64,000 nt of DNA from CAVVYJ01 sp963752495 (lineage in GTDB: Bacteria > Pseudomonadota > Gammaproteobacteria > Burkholderiales > Methylophilaceae). Below the pieces are notes generated by a model. The model worked only from the letters and a program-made list of their open reading frames with translations. It did no database searches and was not told the DNA's origin. Where the stretch lies: positions 1-64,000 of the forward strand of contig CAVVYJ010000001.1 of assembly GCA_963752495.1 (NCBI GenBank), given 5' to 3'. This document shows, piece by piece, positions 52,906 through 61,435 of the stretch (position 1 is the first letter of the stretch; each line of letters begins with the position of its first letter). The position numbers and the translations under genes were made by a program.

Positions 52906-53354
52906 GCCAGTTTGTAGAAATTTACGCTGATGGGGCATGCAAAGGCAATCCTGGTCCAGGCGGTTGGGGCGCATGGCTACACTATAATGGCAGTGAAAAA
53001 TCCATATGCGGCGGAGAAGAAAACACGACAAATAACCGTATGGAGCTCACCGCAGTGATTCGAGCATTGGAGTTGTTAAAGCGACCCAGTAGAATAAGGT
53101 TGTATACAGATTCATCCTATGTGCAAAAGGGAATGACAGAATGGCTAAATGGATGGAAAGCCAAAAATTGGCGCACAGCAGATAAAAAGCCTGTCAAAAA
53201 TGCAGATTTGTGGAAGATTCTGGACGTGTTGGCGCAAGCGCATCAAATAGAATGGATTTGGGTGCGCGGCCATGATGGAAATGATGGCAACGAGCGTGCA
53301 GACGCGCTTGCAAATGAAGGTGTAGCAAAGTTGTTAAAGGGGGAAGTTGTGTGA
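52902..53354 (+). CDS. rnhA: Ribonuclease HI
   Basis: A 150-residue RNase H1 that cleaves the RNA strand of RNA-DNA hybrids. The catalytic acidic residues are visible: Asp in VEIYADGACKGNPGPGGWGA, Glu in NNRMELTAVIRALE, Asp in RLYTDSSYVQKGM and Asp in NERADALANEG, plus the conserved His in WVRGHDGNDGNERAD. Length is typical. It starts by overlapping the methyltransferase gene by 4 bases, and its end overlaps dnaQ, the usual order in proteobacteria. Confidence 0.97.
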   Translation: MSQFVEIYADGACKGNPGPGGWGAWLHYNGSEKSICGGEENTTNNRMELTAVIRALELLKRPSRIRLYTDSSYVQKGMTEWLNGWKAKNWRTADKKPVKNADLWKILDVLAQAHQIEWIWVRGHDGNDGNERADALANEGVAKLLKGEVV

Positions 53355-54034
53355 CACGGCAGATATTTTTAGATACAGAAACTACGGGACTTTACCCTGA
53401 ACAGGGCCATCGTATTATTGAAATTGCTGCGATTGAGACGATTAATCGCCGACCTACAGGTAATCACTTTCACAAGTATTTAAATCCTGAGCGGGAGATT
53501 GATATTGCTGCACAAGAGGTGCATGGCATCACGCTGGATTTTTTGCAGGATAAACCTCTGTTTGAATCGGTGGCAAAGGATTTAATTGAATTCGTAAAAA
53601 ATAGCGAGCTTATTATTCATAATGCGCCATTTGATGTGGGTTTTTTAAATAGTGAGCTTGGTCGTATCGGGCTACAGCCAGTTGGTGAGATTTGCGATAA
53701 GATTACGGATACGTTGAAAATGGCAAAAGATGCACGTCCGGGACAGCGTAATAATTTGGATGCACTTTGCAAGCATTTTGGCATTGATAATTCTAAGCGC
53801 ACATTGCATGGCGCGCTTTTAGACGCGGAGTTGCTCGCTGAAGTCTATATGGCAATGACGCGCGGCCAAGAAAGCTTGATGATGAATCTGACCCAGAACG
53901 AGACTAAGATTACAAACGTTAGCCGTAATGAGAATCAGGCGCCGCTTAAAGTGTTGATGGCTGATGCGGATGAGCAGAGTAGGCATGAGGCATATCTGCA
54001 AGGGCTGTCGAAAACTGGTGTGCTTCCTTGGTAA
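53351..54034 (+). CDS. dnaQ: DNA polymerase III epsilon subunit
   Basis: 227 residues from GTG 53351, overlapping the rnhA stop. The 3'-5' exonuclease motifs are complete: ExoI in IFLDTETTGLYPEQGHRIIE, ExoII in IIHNAPFDVGFLNSELG, and ExoIII in KRTLHGALLDAELLAEVYMA with the catalytic His and Asp. It proofreads replication within the Pol III core, and the C-terminal segment (residues 185-227) binds the polymerase alpha subunit. Length is close to E. coli DnaQ (243). A 14-bp tandem repeat begins at its last codons. Confidence 0.96.
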   Translation: MTRQIFLDTETTGLYPEQGHRIIEIAAIETINRRPTGNHFHKYLNPEREIDIAAQEVHGITLDFLQDKPLFESVAKDLIEFVKNSELIIHNAPFDVGFLNSELGRIGLQPVGEICDKITDTLKMAKDARPGQRNNLDALCKHFGIDNSKRTLHGALLDAELLAEVYMAMTRGQESLMMNLTQNETKITNVSRNENQAPLKVLMADADEQSRHEAYLQGLSKTGVLPW

Positions 54035-54055
54035 ATTTAAGTTGGTAAATTTAAG
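54028..54055 (+). repeat. 14-bp perfect tandem repeat at the dnaQ stop
   Basis: TTGGTAAATTTAAG occurs twice in direct succession (54028-54041 and 54042-54055). The first copy contains the dnaQ stop codon and the second occupies the gap before rmlB. It looks like slippage duplication. Confidence 0.9.
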
Positions 54056-54067
54056 AAAAAATTTAAT

Positions 54068-55150
54068 ATGAATAATTGTATTGTAGTGACTGGTGGTGCT
54101 GGTTTTATTGGCAGCAATTTCGTTAATGCATGGATTAGCCTTGGGCTGGGAAAAGTCGTCAATCTAGATAAATTGACTTATGCGGGCAATTTGCAAAACT
54201 TGGCCGAAATACAACACCATCATGACCATCTGTTTGTGCATGCGGATATAGGTGACAGCGAGGCAGTGCGTGACTTGCTTAAAACCCACCAACCCTGTGC
54301 GGTCGTTAATTTTGCTGCGGAGAGCCATGTGGATCGCTCGATTCACGGGCCAGGAGAATTTATACAGACCAATATCGTGGGCACATTTAATTTGCTTGAA
54401 GAGGTCCGCGCTTATTGGGGAGAAATGGATGCCGCGGATAAGACTAAATTCAGATTCCTGCATGTTTCTACAGATGAGGTATATGGTTCATTAAGTGCTA
54501 GCGATCCTGCCTTTAAGGAAAGCAACGCTTATGAGCCTAACAGCCCATATTCTGCCTCTAAAGCTGCATCTGACCACCTAGTTCGAGCATATCATCACAC
54601 TTATGGCATGCCGACGTTGACGACAAATTGCTCAAACAATTATGGCCCTTACCATTTTCCTGAGAAGCTAATTCCATTGGTGATTCATAATGCGCTCAAT
54701 GGCAAGCCATTACCGATTTACGGCAACGGTAGCAATGTACGTGATTGGCTCTATGTAGGCGATCACTGCAGTGCAATCAGGCGCGTGTTAGAGGCTGGAA
54801 AAGTAGGTGAAACATACAATATAGGTGGCTGGAATGAAAAAACAAATTTAGACGTTGTGCATACTTTATGCGACATTCTGGATCAGCACAGACCTAAAAA
54901 GTCTGGTAGTTATCGTGACCAAATTACTTTTGTACAAGATCGCCCGGGACACGACCAGCGTTATGCGATTGATGCAACAAAAATTGAGCGAGAATTAGGC
55001 TGGAAGCCAGCAGAAACTTTTGAAACTGGCATTCAAAAAACTGTGTTATGGTACTTGCAAAATCAGGAGTGGGTAAACAACGTGACTAGCGGCGAGTATA
55101 AAAATTGGATGAATAAAAACTACAAAGAACGTGGTGAGGAGCTAGCTTAA
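54068..55150 (+). CDS. rmlB: dTDP-glucose 4,6-dehydratase
   Basis: A 360-residue extended short-chain dehydrogenase and the second enzyme of dTDP-L-rhamnose synthesis. It starts MNNCIVVTGGAGFIGSNFVN (NAD-binding GGxGFIG), with FAAESHVDRSIHGP, FLHVSTDEVYGSL and SPYSASKAASDHLVRAYHHT carrying the catalytic Tyr and Lys. YLVGDHCSAI-type and GWNEKTNLDVV blocks follow. Length matches RmlB. The gene order rmlB-rmlA-rmlC-rmlD with 1-base overlaps shows one operon. The product enters lipopolysaccharide or other cell-surface polysaccharide. Confidence 0.97.
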   Translation: MNNCIVVTGGAGFIGSNFVNAWISLGLGKVVNLDKLTYAGNLQNLAEIQHHHDHLFVHADIGDSEAVRDLLKTHQPCAVVNFAAESHVDRSIHGPGEFIQTNIVGTFNLLEEVRAYWGEMDAADKTKFRFLHVSTDEVYGSLSASDPAFKESNAYEPNSPYSASKAASDHLVRAYHHTYGMPTLTTNCSNNYGPYHFPEKLIPLVIHNALNGKPLPIYGNGSNVRDWLYVGDHCSAIRRVLEAGKVGETYNIGGWNEKTNLDVVHTLCDILDQHRPKKSGSYRDQITFVQDRPGHDQRYAIDATKIERELGWKPAETFETGIQKTVLWYLQNQEWVNNVTSGEYKNWMNKNYKERGEELA

Positions 55151-56031
55151 TGGCAATGAAAGGTATTATTTTGGCTGGCGGTTCCGGAACGCGCCTTTAT
55201 CCTGCAACACAAGTAGTTTCTAAGCAACTTTTACCTGTATATGACAAACCAATGATCTACTATCCGCTTTCTGCCTTGATGTTAGGTGGTATACGCGATG
55301 TGCTGGTTATTTCTACGCCTCAAGACACCCCGCGTTTTAAAGAGCTCTTGGGCGACGGGACTCAGTGGGGTATGCAAATCAGTTATGCCGTACAGCCTTC
55401 CCCAGACGGCTTGGCGCAGGCGTTTATTATTGGTGAAAGTTTTATTGGGAAAGATTCGTGCGCACTGGTCTTAGGGGACAATATTTTTTACGGGCACGAG
55501 CTCGCACAAATGGCACAAAACGCAGCTAAACGTAGTAGTGGGGCAACCGTATTTGCCTATCCAGTGCATGATCCAGAGCGTTATGGCGTTGTGGAATTTG
55601 ACACTAATGGACACGCAAAAAGCCTCGAAGAAAAGCCGACAAGTCCAAAATCACGCTACGCTGTGACGGGGCTTTATTTTTACGATAATCGTGTTGTGGA
55701 AATCGCTAAAACCATGAAGCCTTCTGCACGCGGTGAATTGGAAATAACGGATGTGAATCGCCAATATTTGGATTGGGGTGAATTGCAGGTTGAGGTGATG
55801 GGGCGCGGCATGGCATGGCTGGACACAGGCACGCATGATTCGTTGATTGAAGCTAGCAGCTTTATTCAGACGATTGAAAAGCGGCAAGGATTAAAGATTG
55901 CTTGCCCAGAGGAAATTGCCTATCGCATGGGATTTATTAATGCTAGTCAACTCGAGGTTATGGCAAATAAATATGCCAAAAACGGGTATGGACAATACTT
56001 GAAACAAGTACTAACGGAACAGGTGTTTTAA
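55150..56031 (+). CDS. rmlA: Glucose-1-phosphate thymidylyltransferase
   Basis: 293 residues that join glucose 1-phosphate and dTTP, the first step of the dTDP-rhamnose pathway. It has the nucleotidyltransferase signature MKGIILAGGSGTRLYPATQV, KPMIYYPLSALMLGGIRD, ALVLGDNIFYGHELA, VVEFDTNGHAKSLEEKPTSP and WLDTGTHDSLIEASSFI. The sequence is intact and of normal length. It overlaps rmlB and rmlC by one base on either side. Confidence 0.97.
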   Translation: MAMKGIILAGGSGTRLYPATQVVSKQLLPVYDKPMIYYPLSALMLGGIRDVLVISTPQDTPRFKELLGDGTQWGMQISYAVQPSPDGLAQAFIIGESFIGKDSCALVLGDNIFYGHELAQMAQNAAKRSSGATVFAYPVHDPERYGVVEFDTNGHAKSLEEKPTSPKSRYAVTGLYFYDNRVVEIAKTMKPSARGELEITDVNRQYLDWGELQVEVMGRGMAWLDTGTHDSLIEASSFIQTIEKRQGLKIACPEEIAYRMGFINASQLEVMANKYAKNGYGQYLKQVLTEQVF

Positions 56032-56576
56032 TGAATGTTATTAGAACTAGTATTCCAGAAGTGTTGGTGTTTGAGCCCAAAGTCTTTGGCGACGATCGAG
56101 GATTCTTTTTTGAGAGCTTTAACTCAAACGTATTTGAGCATGCTACAGGTTTAAAAGTAAGTTTTGTACAGGATAATCACTCCAAGTCCAGTAAAAACGT
56201 GCTTCGAGGCTTGCATTATCAAATTGAGCAAGCGCAGGGTAAATTGGTACGTGTGACACAAGGTGAAGTGTTTGATGTGGCGGTAGATATGAGAGCCTCA
56301 TCAATTAATTTCGGTAAGTGGGTTGGGCAGCATTTGTCGGCAGAAAATAAGCGACAAATGTGGGTGCCACCAGGTTTTGCACATGGTTTTTTAGTGCTTT
56401 CTGATACGGCGGAGTTTTTATACAAAACGACGGATTTTTATGCGCCTCAACACGAATGTTGTGTAAAGTGGGATGACCCCACGATTGCTATAGAATGGCC
56501 CCTACAAGGCTCTCCTGCGTTATCAGCAAAAGATGCTGTTGGTCTACCACTGCAAGCTGCTAAAAAATTTGCTTGA
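56031..56576 (+). CDS. rmlC: dTDP-4-dehydrorhamnose 3,5-epimerase
   Basis: A 181-residue cupin-fold epimerase and the third step of the pathway. It starts MNVIRTSIPEVLVFEPKVFG, with DDRGFFFESFNSNVF, QDNHSKSSKNVLRGLHYQIE (the catalytic His is in LRGLHYQ), KLVRVTQGEVFDVAVDMR and WVPPGFAHGFLVLSDTAEFLYK with the catalytic Tyr. The mature fold and length match RmlC. Two bases separate it from the rmlD start. Confidence 0.96.
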   Translation: MNVIRTSIPEVLVFEPKVFGDDRGFFFESFNSNVFEHATGLKVSFVQDNHSKSSKNVLRGLHYQIEQAQGKLVRVTQGEVFDVAVDMRASSINFGKWVGQHLSAENKRQMWVPPGFAHGFLVLSDTAEFLYKTTDFYAPQHECCVKWDDPTIAIEWPLQGSPALSAKDAVGLPLQAAKKFA

Positions 56577-56578
56577 AT

Positions 56579-57485
56579 ATGCGGTTTAAAAAAATCTTAC
56601 TTACAGGGGTGAATGGGCAAGTTGGTCACGCTTTACTGCCCCAATTTGCAGATTTTAACGTAATTGCCTTATCTCGTGGCTGATCTAGATTTAAGCAATC
56701 AAGATGCAATTCGCCACGTAATTCGAGAGATCAGGCCGGATTTGATTATTAACCCCGCTGCCTACACGGATGTAGACAAAGCTGAAAGTGAGCCAGAGTT
56801 TACTTATGCAATTAATGAGCTGGCGCCGAAGGTGATGGCAGAGGAGGCTTCAAAGCTTAATTCTGCGATTATTCACTTTTCGACTGACTATGTTTACGAT
56901 GGAACAAAAAAAACACCTTATTTTGAAACGGATTTAACAAACCCAATTAGTGTTTATAGTAAAAGTAAGTTGGCGGGAGAGGACGCGATAAGACGAGTAG
57001 GAGTGCCACATCTTATTTTGCGTTCGAGTTGGATATATGGCGCTTACGGTAAAAACTTTTTAAAAACGATTTTAAGGCTGGCACGTGAACGTGAAAGCCT
57101 GCGCATAGTGGCGGATCAATTTGGCGCACCGACTAGTAGCAAAAGTATTGCTGATGCTATTGTTGATCTGGTAGATAAGTGGCAACCACAAATAGAATCA
57201 CAAACAGGGGTTTATCATTTAAGCAATGCGGGAAGCACATCTTGGCACGGTTTTTCATGTGAGATAGTAAATGAATATAATGTGCTAAGAAATGCACGCG
57301 GTTGGCCCACACTAAAAACAAGTATTGAGAACATTACAGCCATTACGACAAGCGAGTACCCAGCGCCTGCGACGCGACCATTAAATTCCATAATGGATAA
57401 TAGCAAACTAAAAGCGGTGTTTGATATTGAGCTGCCTAGTTGGCAAGATTCATTAAAACAAGTTATGCAAGAGCTGGAGCTATAG
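56579..57485 (+). CDS. rmlD: dTDP-4-dehydrorhamnose reductase, one frameshift
   Basis: The last step of dTDP-L-rhamnose synthesis. The true start is ATG 56579 (MRFKKILLTGVNGQVGHALL, NAD-binding GxxGQVG). The frame is broken near 56678: VIALSRG meets a stop, while the rest, ADLDLSNQDAIRHVIREIRP, continues in another frame. One extra G at 56678-56679 explains it, and the restored protein is about 301 residues, normal for RmlD. Key parts downstream are FSTDYVYDGTKKTPY and PISVYSKSKLAGEDAIRRVG with the Tyr and Lys, and YGKNFLKTILRLARERE. It ends 1 base from the convergent queD stop, with no terminator between. Confidence 0.92.
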
Positions 57486-57486
57486 C

Positions 57487-57927
57487 TTAACCACAAGCAT
57501 CTGCCCAGCTATTGGGCGTTTCATAGAGTCTGACTTGCTCTAACTTAAGGTGGTTGCCAAAAATATCTTGGTATTGATTTTTGAGTATTCGAAAAGCTTC
57601 TGCTGCCATATTTTCTGCGGTTGGCACACAGGGGAATATCACGGTTTTGTGATTTGGCAATGTGTTTAAAAAATCCAGCACTACCTTATCTTTCTCATAT
57701 ACTAAAAAAGCATGGTCCCATATGTCTGCGACACTTTCTCTGGCGATGCGTTTCACGTCAGAAAAATCCATCACCATGCCATTCTCTGAGGTTTGCTCTT
57801 GCGTGATGATGTCACCACTCAAAGTTATTTCAAGCGCGTAACGATGTCCATGCAAGTTGCGGCATTGGCTTTTGTGATTCGGTATACGATGCCCTGCATC
57901 GAATTCTAGGCGGGTTGTGATTTGCAC
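57487..57927 (-). CDS. queD: 6-carboxytetrahydropterin synthase (QueD)
   Basis: A 146-residue T-fold enzyme that makes 6-carboxytetrahydropterin from dihydroneopterin triphosphate for queuosine. The zinc-binding histidines are in FDAGHRIPNH and RNLHGHRYALE, the catalytic cysteine in SQCRNLHGH, and the other acid-base residues in DFSDVKRIARE and PTAENMAAEAF. The end LEQVRLYETPNSWADAC is the conserved Glu-Thr region. The sepiapterin/PTPS homologues share this fold, but bacterial context favours QueD. It is convergent with rmlD and may be in an operon with the downstream EAL gene. Confidence 0.9.
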   Translation of the reverse strand: MQITTRLEFDAGHRIPNHKSQCRNLHGHRYALEITLSGDIITQEQTSENGMVMDFSDVKRIARESVADIWDHAFLVYEKDKVVLDFLNTLPNHKTVIFPCVPTAENMAAEAFRILKNQYQDIFGNHLKLEQVRLYETPNSWADACG

Positions 57928-57980
57928 GGCGTAATTAGAAATATTGCCATTATAAAAGTGCCATTATAGCAGTCTTAAAA

Positions 57981-59720
57981 TTAGTGCGCCTTTGCCCAAT
58001 CAACAAATTGTTCAAAGGGCATAGGCTTGGCATAGTAGTAGCCTTGAACTTTATCAATTTCCAGTTTTTTGATGAGTGCCAGACACTCCGCATCTTCAAC
58101 ACCCTCGGCCAGCACTTCTTTCCCCAAACTTTTTGCCAGCATGGCAATAGATTGCACAATTTCAAAATCATCTTTTGAATGGGTGATATCACGAACAAAT
58201 GATTGGTCGATTTTAATCAAGTCAATTGGCATGGTGCGCAGTCGGGATAGCGAAGAGAATCCAGTACCAAAGTCATCAAGTGCAAATCTAAAGCCATTTT
58301 CTGCTAATTGACTAATCACGGAGTTAGAATTTTCGTTGTACTCAAGAATACCATTTTCAGTAATTTCTAAAATGATATCTTTAGTCTCGAGTTTCCATAA
58401 AGATAAAGATTGTAAGAGTAGGTGTGGCAATTCGGTGTCGTATAGGTCTTCGGCACGTAAATTAATCGTCAGGTAGACATTAAGCTTATGATTGTGAATC
58501 AGTTCACTTGCATAGCGACAAGCTGAGTTGACTAGCCATCGCGTAAATAATTTACCCTTGCCGACTTTGTTGAGGATTTCTATGGTCAAGCTTGGATAAA
58601 CGTTATAGCCAAATTTTTCTGACCAGCGCAAAAGCATTTCTGCACCTGCGCATTTAGAGTTTTTGAGATTGACGATGGGCTGAAAAAATAGTGTCAAGTT
58701 ATCTGTGCCAAAAGCCTCAAGCACTTTGGCTTCTATATTGCGCTGTTCTAAAAGTTGGGCTTTAATTTCATCGTTACAAATCACAAATGCTTGTTGTGTT
58801 GCGATTGCGCTTTCCAGAGCAATTTTAGAGTCGTTATAAATTTCTTGAGCATTTTGGGTATTGGCCAGTGAAAAGGCGCAACCGATAAAAGGGGTGACTA
58901 AAATCGATTGGTGGTTCAGAAAAAGCATTTGTTCAAAAGCCCTGCTAATTTTTGCCGCCAGCAGACTCAGCTGAGTAATGCCGCTTAGTTTTGGCATAAG
59001 AATGTCAAACTGGGAGTCACCCCCAAAGTAGAGCTGTGAGTCTTCAGGAATATTTTGCTGCAATACATTTGCAATTTGTCTATTGAGGTCAAGCGCTACT
59101 AGCCTCGAGAAACTTAGTTTGTTTCTAGCTGCTTGAAAGTTTAGCGATAGTAACCCAACTAGATCGCGATTATCTGCATTTTCAATTGCAGAATCCAGAT
59201 TTTTGATAACCTGCGCTACATTTGGCAATTGCGTGTTCGCATCGAAGCTAAGCACGTAATCTAGTGCTAACTGCTGGTGCTGGTGTGAGGTTTCAGCAAC
59301 CAGATCAAATAAAAGTAAATGAAGTTTAGGTGTAACCGAAATGCCCAGATTCGATTTCAGCTCAAAACATTTTAGTAGATTAAAAACATCTCGGGTGCTT
59401 GCGCCATCCTGAATAGCGGTGAGCCATAAAAAAATAAGTTGATTAATTTCGGCAGTAAATGTTTCCGGCGTGTGTGCTGGATGCCACTCTTTAAGCCTAT
59501 TATAAAGTGGAAGTAACGCGCTTTCGGGTTGAATTTCTTCTGATGGTGCTACTAATTTTAGTTTGTGTAAATTAACGCGAAGTTTGGAATATAGGTGATT
59601 TTGCTTGAGCCCATACGTTGCAATTTTCTCTTGCAGAGTCGCTACCGTATAGGCAATTTCTACTTCGTGAGTTGTTTCGGTCGACCTTGATTCATCTGAC
59701 ATTATGGAGAGTGCCGTCAA
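57981..59720 (-). CDS. EAL-domain cyclic-di-GMP phosphodiesterase with degenerate GGDEF
   Basis: 579 residues, cytosolic, with no transmembrane helix visible. The N-terminal 190 residues are helical without a recognisable sensor motif. A GGDEF-like region near residues 195-320 has lost its catalytic motif (GGDSQF at 233-238). The EAL domain (325-575) keeps its key residues: AEMLLRW (E361), TINLRAEDL, LEITENGILE, ALDDFGTGFSS, IKIDQSFV, AEGVED and VQGYYYAKPM, so it should hydrolyse cyclic-di-GMP. The first codon may be ATG 59720 or ATG 59702 (MSDESRS). An HD-GYP gene ends 6 bases upstream on the same strand, implying coupling. Confidence 0.88.
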   Translation of the reverse strand: MTALSIMSDESRSTETTHEVEIAYTVATLQEKIATYGLKQNHLYSKLRVNLHKLKLVAPSEEIQPESALLPLYNRLKEWHPAHTPETFTAEINQLIFLWLTAIQDGASTRDVFNLLKCFELKSNLGISVTPKLHLLLFDLVAETSHQHQQLALDYVLSFDANTQLPNVAQVIKNLDSAIENADNRDLVGLLSLNFQAARNKLSFSRLVALDLNRQIANVLQQNIPEDSQLYFGGDSQFDILMPKLSGITQLSLLAAKISRAFEQMLFLNHQSILVTPFIGCAFSLANTQNAQEIYNDSKIALESAIATQQAFVICNDEIKAQLLEQRNIEAKVLEAFGTDNLTLFFQPIVNLKNSKCAGAEMLLRWSEKFGYNVYPSLTIEILNKVGKGKLFTRWLVNSACRYASELIHNHKLNVYLTINLRAEDLYDTELPHLLLQSLSLWKLETKDIILEITENGILEYNENSNSVISQLAENGFRFALDDFGTGFSSLSRLRTMPIDLIKIDQSFVRDITHSKDDFEIVQSIAMLAKSLGKEVLAEGVEDAECLALIKKLEIDKVQGYYYAKPMPFEQFVDWAKAH

Positions 59721-59725
59721 ATAAA

Positions 59726-61327
59726 CTATAAAAAGAAATCGCTAGGGTTAAGGCCATAACTATCAGGAGGCAGGCTTCTTCTGATGCGGTATGGGTCCCC
59801 AGAAGGAGTGTTTGGGCTGTGCAGTAAATTTAAGAGCACAGGCGCTTCATAGCGCTTTTTAGATGGGGTTAATAACACCATAAGCCGAGGTAGCAGCCTT
59901 CTTACGTGATTTTGTTGTACCACCACAGCAACTTCACCGGTATTGAGTTCTACAAGTGAACTAACCGGATACATGCCCATAAATTGAACAAACTGATCAA
60001 CTAATTGGTCGCTAAATTGCTTACCACTCAGCGCATGTATTTCATCCAATGCCTGCTGATGAAAAACTCCCTTGGCGTAAGTTTTATGGCTGGTGAGTGC
60101 GCAGTATGTGTCAATCAAACCTGTAGCTTGAGCTGGAATGCTTATTTGGTCGCCGCTAAGTTTGTTTGGATATCCGCTGCCGTCTACACGCTCGTGATGT
60201 TGCGATACCATTGTGAGCACTTCATTTGGGATATCAGGCGTGTTATTTAATATTTTTAAACCTTCATCCACATGCAGTTTAGCGTGTTCAAACTCCTCCT
60301 GCGTCAGTTTTCCAGCCTTTAACAGGATGTCAGGGGAAATTTTGACTTTACCTACATCCTGCATTAACCCCGCCAAGCCTAAATCTTTTATTTGTTTTTT
60401 TGATAGCGCTAAAAAATTACCAAATGCCATTAAATTAATAGAAACATTTAATGCGTGATTGTATGCATAATCATCGGTCTGTTTTAGTTTAGCGAGCCAT
60501 AGCAAGGCGTCTGGCGCACGGCCGATACTTTCTACCATGCTATCTAACACCTCGCTAACAGCGGTCAGGTCTACTTGTTGTTCATTGGCAATTGCGTCGA
60601 AAATGTCTCGTGTTGCAATTTGTGATTGCTCGTATACTGGAAAAATTGCAGCGATTTCATTTTCGACCGGCGGGTCTTCTTCGTAGATAGTGACCTTGTA
60701 AGGATCATCGCCATCATCAGTAGCTACTTTATCTTTTTCAGGCGCACCTTTTACGGATGATTTTAATTTCTCACGTTTAAATAAACCGCCAACCAGGTTG
60801 CCTATATCGCTCACTAATTGTTTTGTGATGGATTGTTGTTCGTTGACCTGCTTATTGCTGCTAGCGCTGGTCGAAGTTACTTGTTCTAGAGTGTCAGCAC
60901 CATGGCGCACATTGAACATCACACCTTCTTGACTACTGGTTTCTGCGTTTTTAGGATTTTTTTGATTTTTCAGATCGCGCATAATATCCAGAAAGGATAC
61001 TTTTTCGCCTTTTCTAGCTTTATTCATTGCAGGCGTGTTTTTATTATGCACATTGCTTGTAGGTGCTTTAACCCGTACAACGGCACCTTCACGTTTGATG
61101 GCGACATCTTGTCGCGTAGTGGCTGCAAAGTGTCCACCTATAGATTTGGTGCGGTCAATATATACAAATTCACAGAGTGACATGATGGTGTCAATGTCTG
61201 CCTGATCGTCTAGGACAAACCCCTGTAGCATGAAGGGACTGTCTATCCACGGCCTGTCCAGTTCGGCGACGAACATTCCGAGCGCCAATTGACTCACATA
61301 GATTTTTTCTCGTTTTATGTCAGACAT
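59726..61327 (-). CDS. HD-GYP-domain protein with DUF3391 N-terminus
   Basis: 533 residues. A DUF3391-type region (residues 5-130, YVSQLALGMFVAELDRPWID) is followed by a linker rich in Lys, Asp and Ser (130-225) and an HD-GYP region (240-480). The HD-GYP hallmark HHERVDGSGYP is present (377-387), as are the first His (YNHALNVSI) and IDTYCALTS. The HD motif that usually reads HDxGK is QDVGK here, with Gln at 323, so one metal ligand is missing. Activity may be altered or lost. The protein would otherwise act as a cyclic-di-GMP phosphodiesterase. It lies 6 bases before the EAL gene. Confidence 0.87.
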   Translation of the reverse strand: MSDIKREKIYVSQLALGMFVAELDRPWIDSPFMLQGFVLDDQADIDTIMSLCEFVYIDRTKSIGGHFAATTRQDVAIKREGAVVRVKAPTSNVHNKNTPAMNKARKGEKVSFLDIMRDLKNQKNPKNAETSSQEGVMFNVRHGADTLEQVTSTSASSNKQVNEQQSITKQLVSDIGNLVGGLFKREKLKSSVKGAPEKDKVATDDGDDPYKVTIYEEDPPVENEIAAIFPVYEQSQIATRDIFDAIANEQQVDLTAVSEVLDSMVESIGRAPDALLWLAKLKQTDDYAYNHALNVSINLMAFGNFLALSKKQIKDLGLAGLMQDVGKVKISPDILLKAGKLTQEEFEHAKLHVDEGLKILNNTPDIPNEVLTMVSQHHERVDGSGYPNKLSGDQISIPAQATGLIDTYCALTSHKTYAKGVFHQQALDEIHALSGKQFSDQLVDQFVQFMGMYPVSSLVELNTGEVAVVVQQNHVRRLLPRLMVLLTPSKKRYEAPVLLNLLHSPNTPSGDPYRIRRSLPPDSYGLNPSDFFL

Positions 61328-61435
61328 GTAATTTTATTAAACTACCCCTGAATTTATGCATACTTAAGCGCAATCTTAAGTCGGAGATGTTAATTGATAA
61401 TCCTTCTCATGTGAATAGCTAAATAAGGTGTTTCG

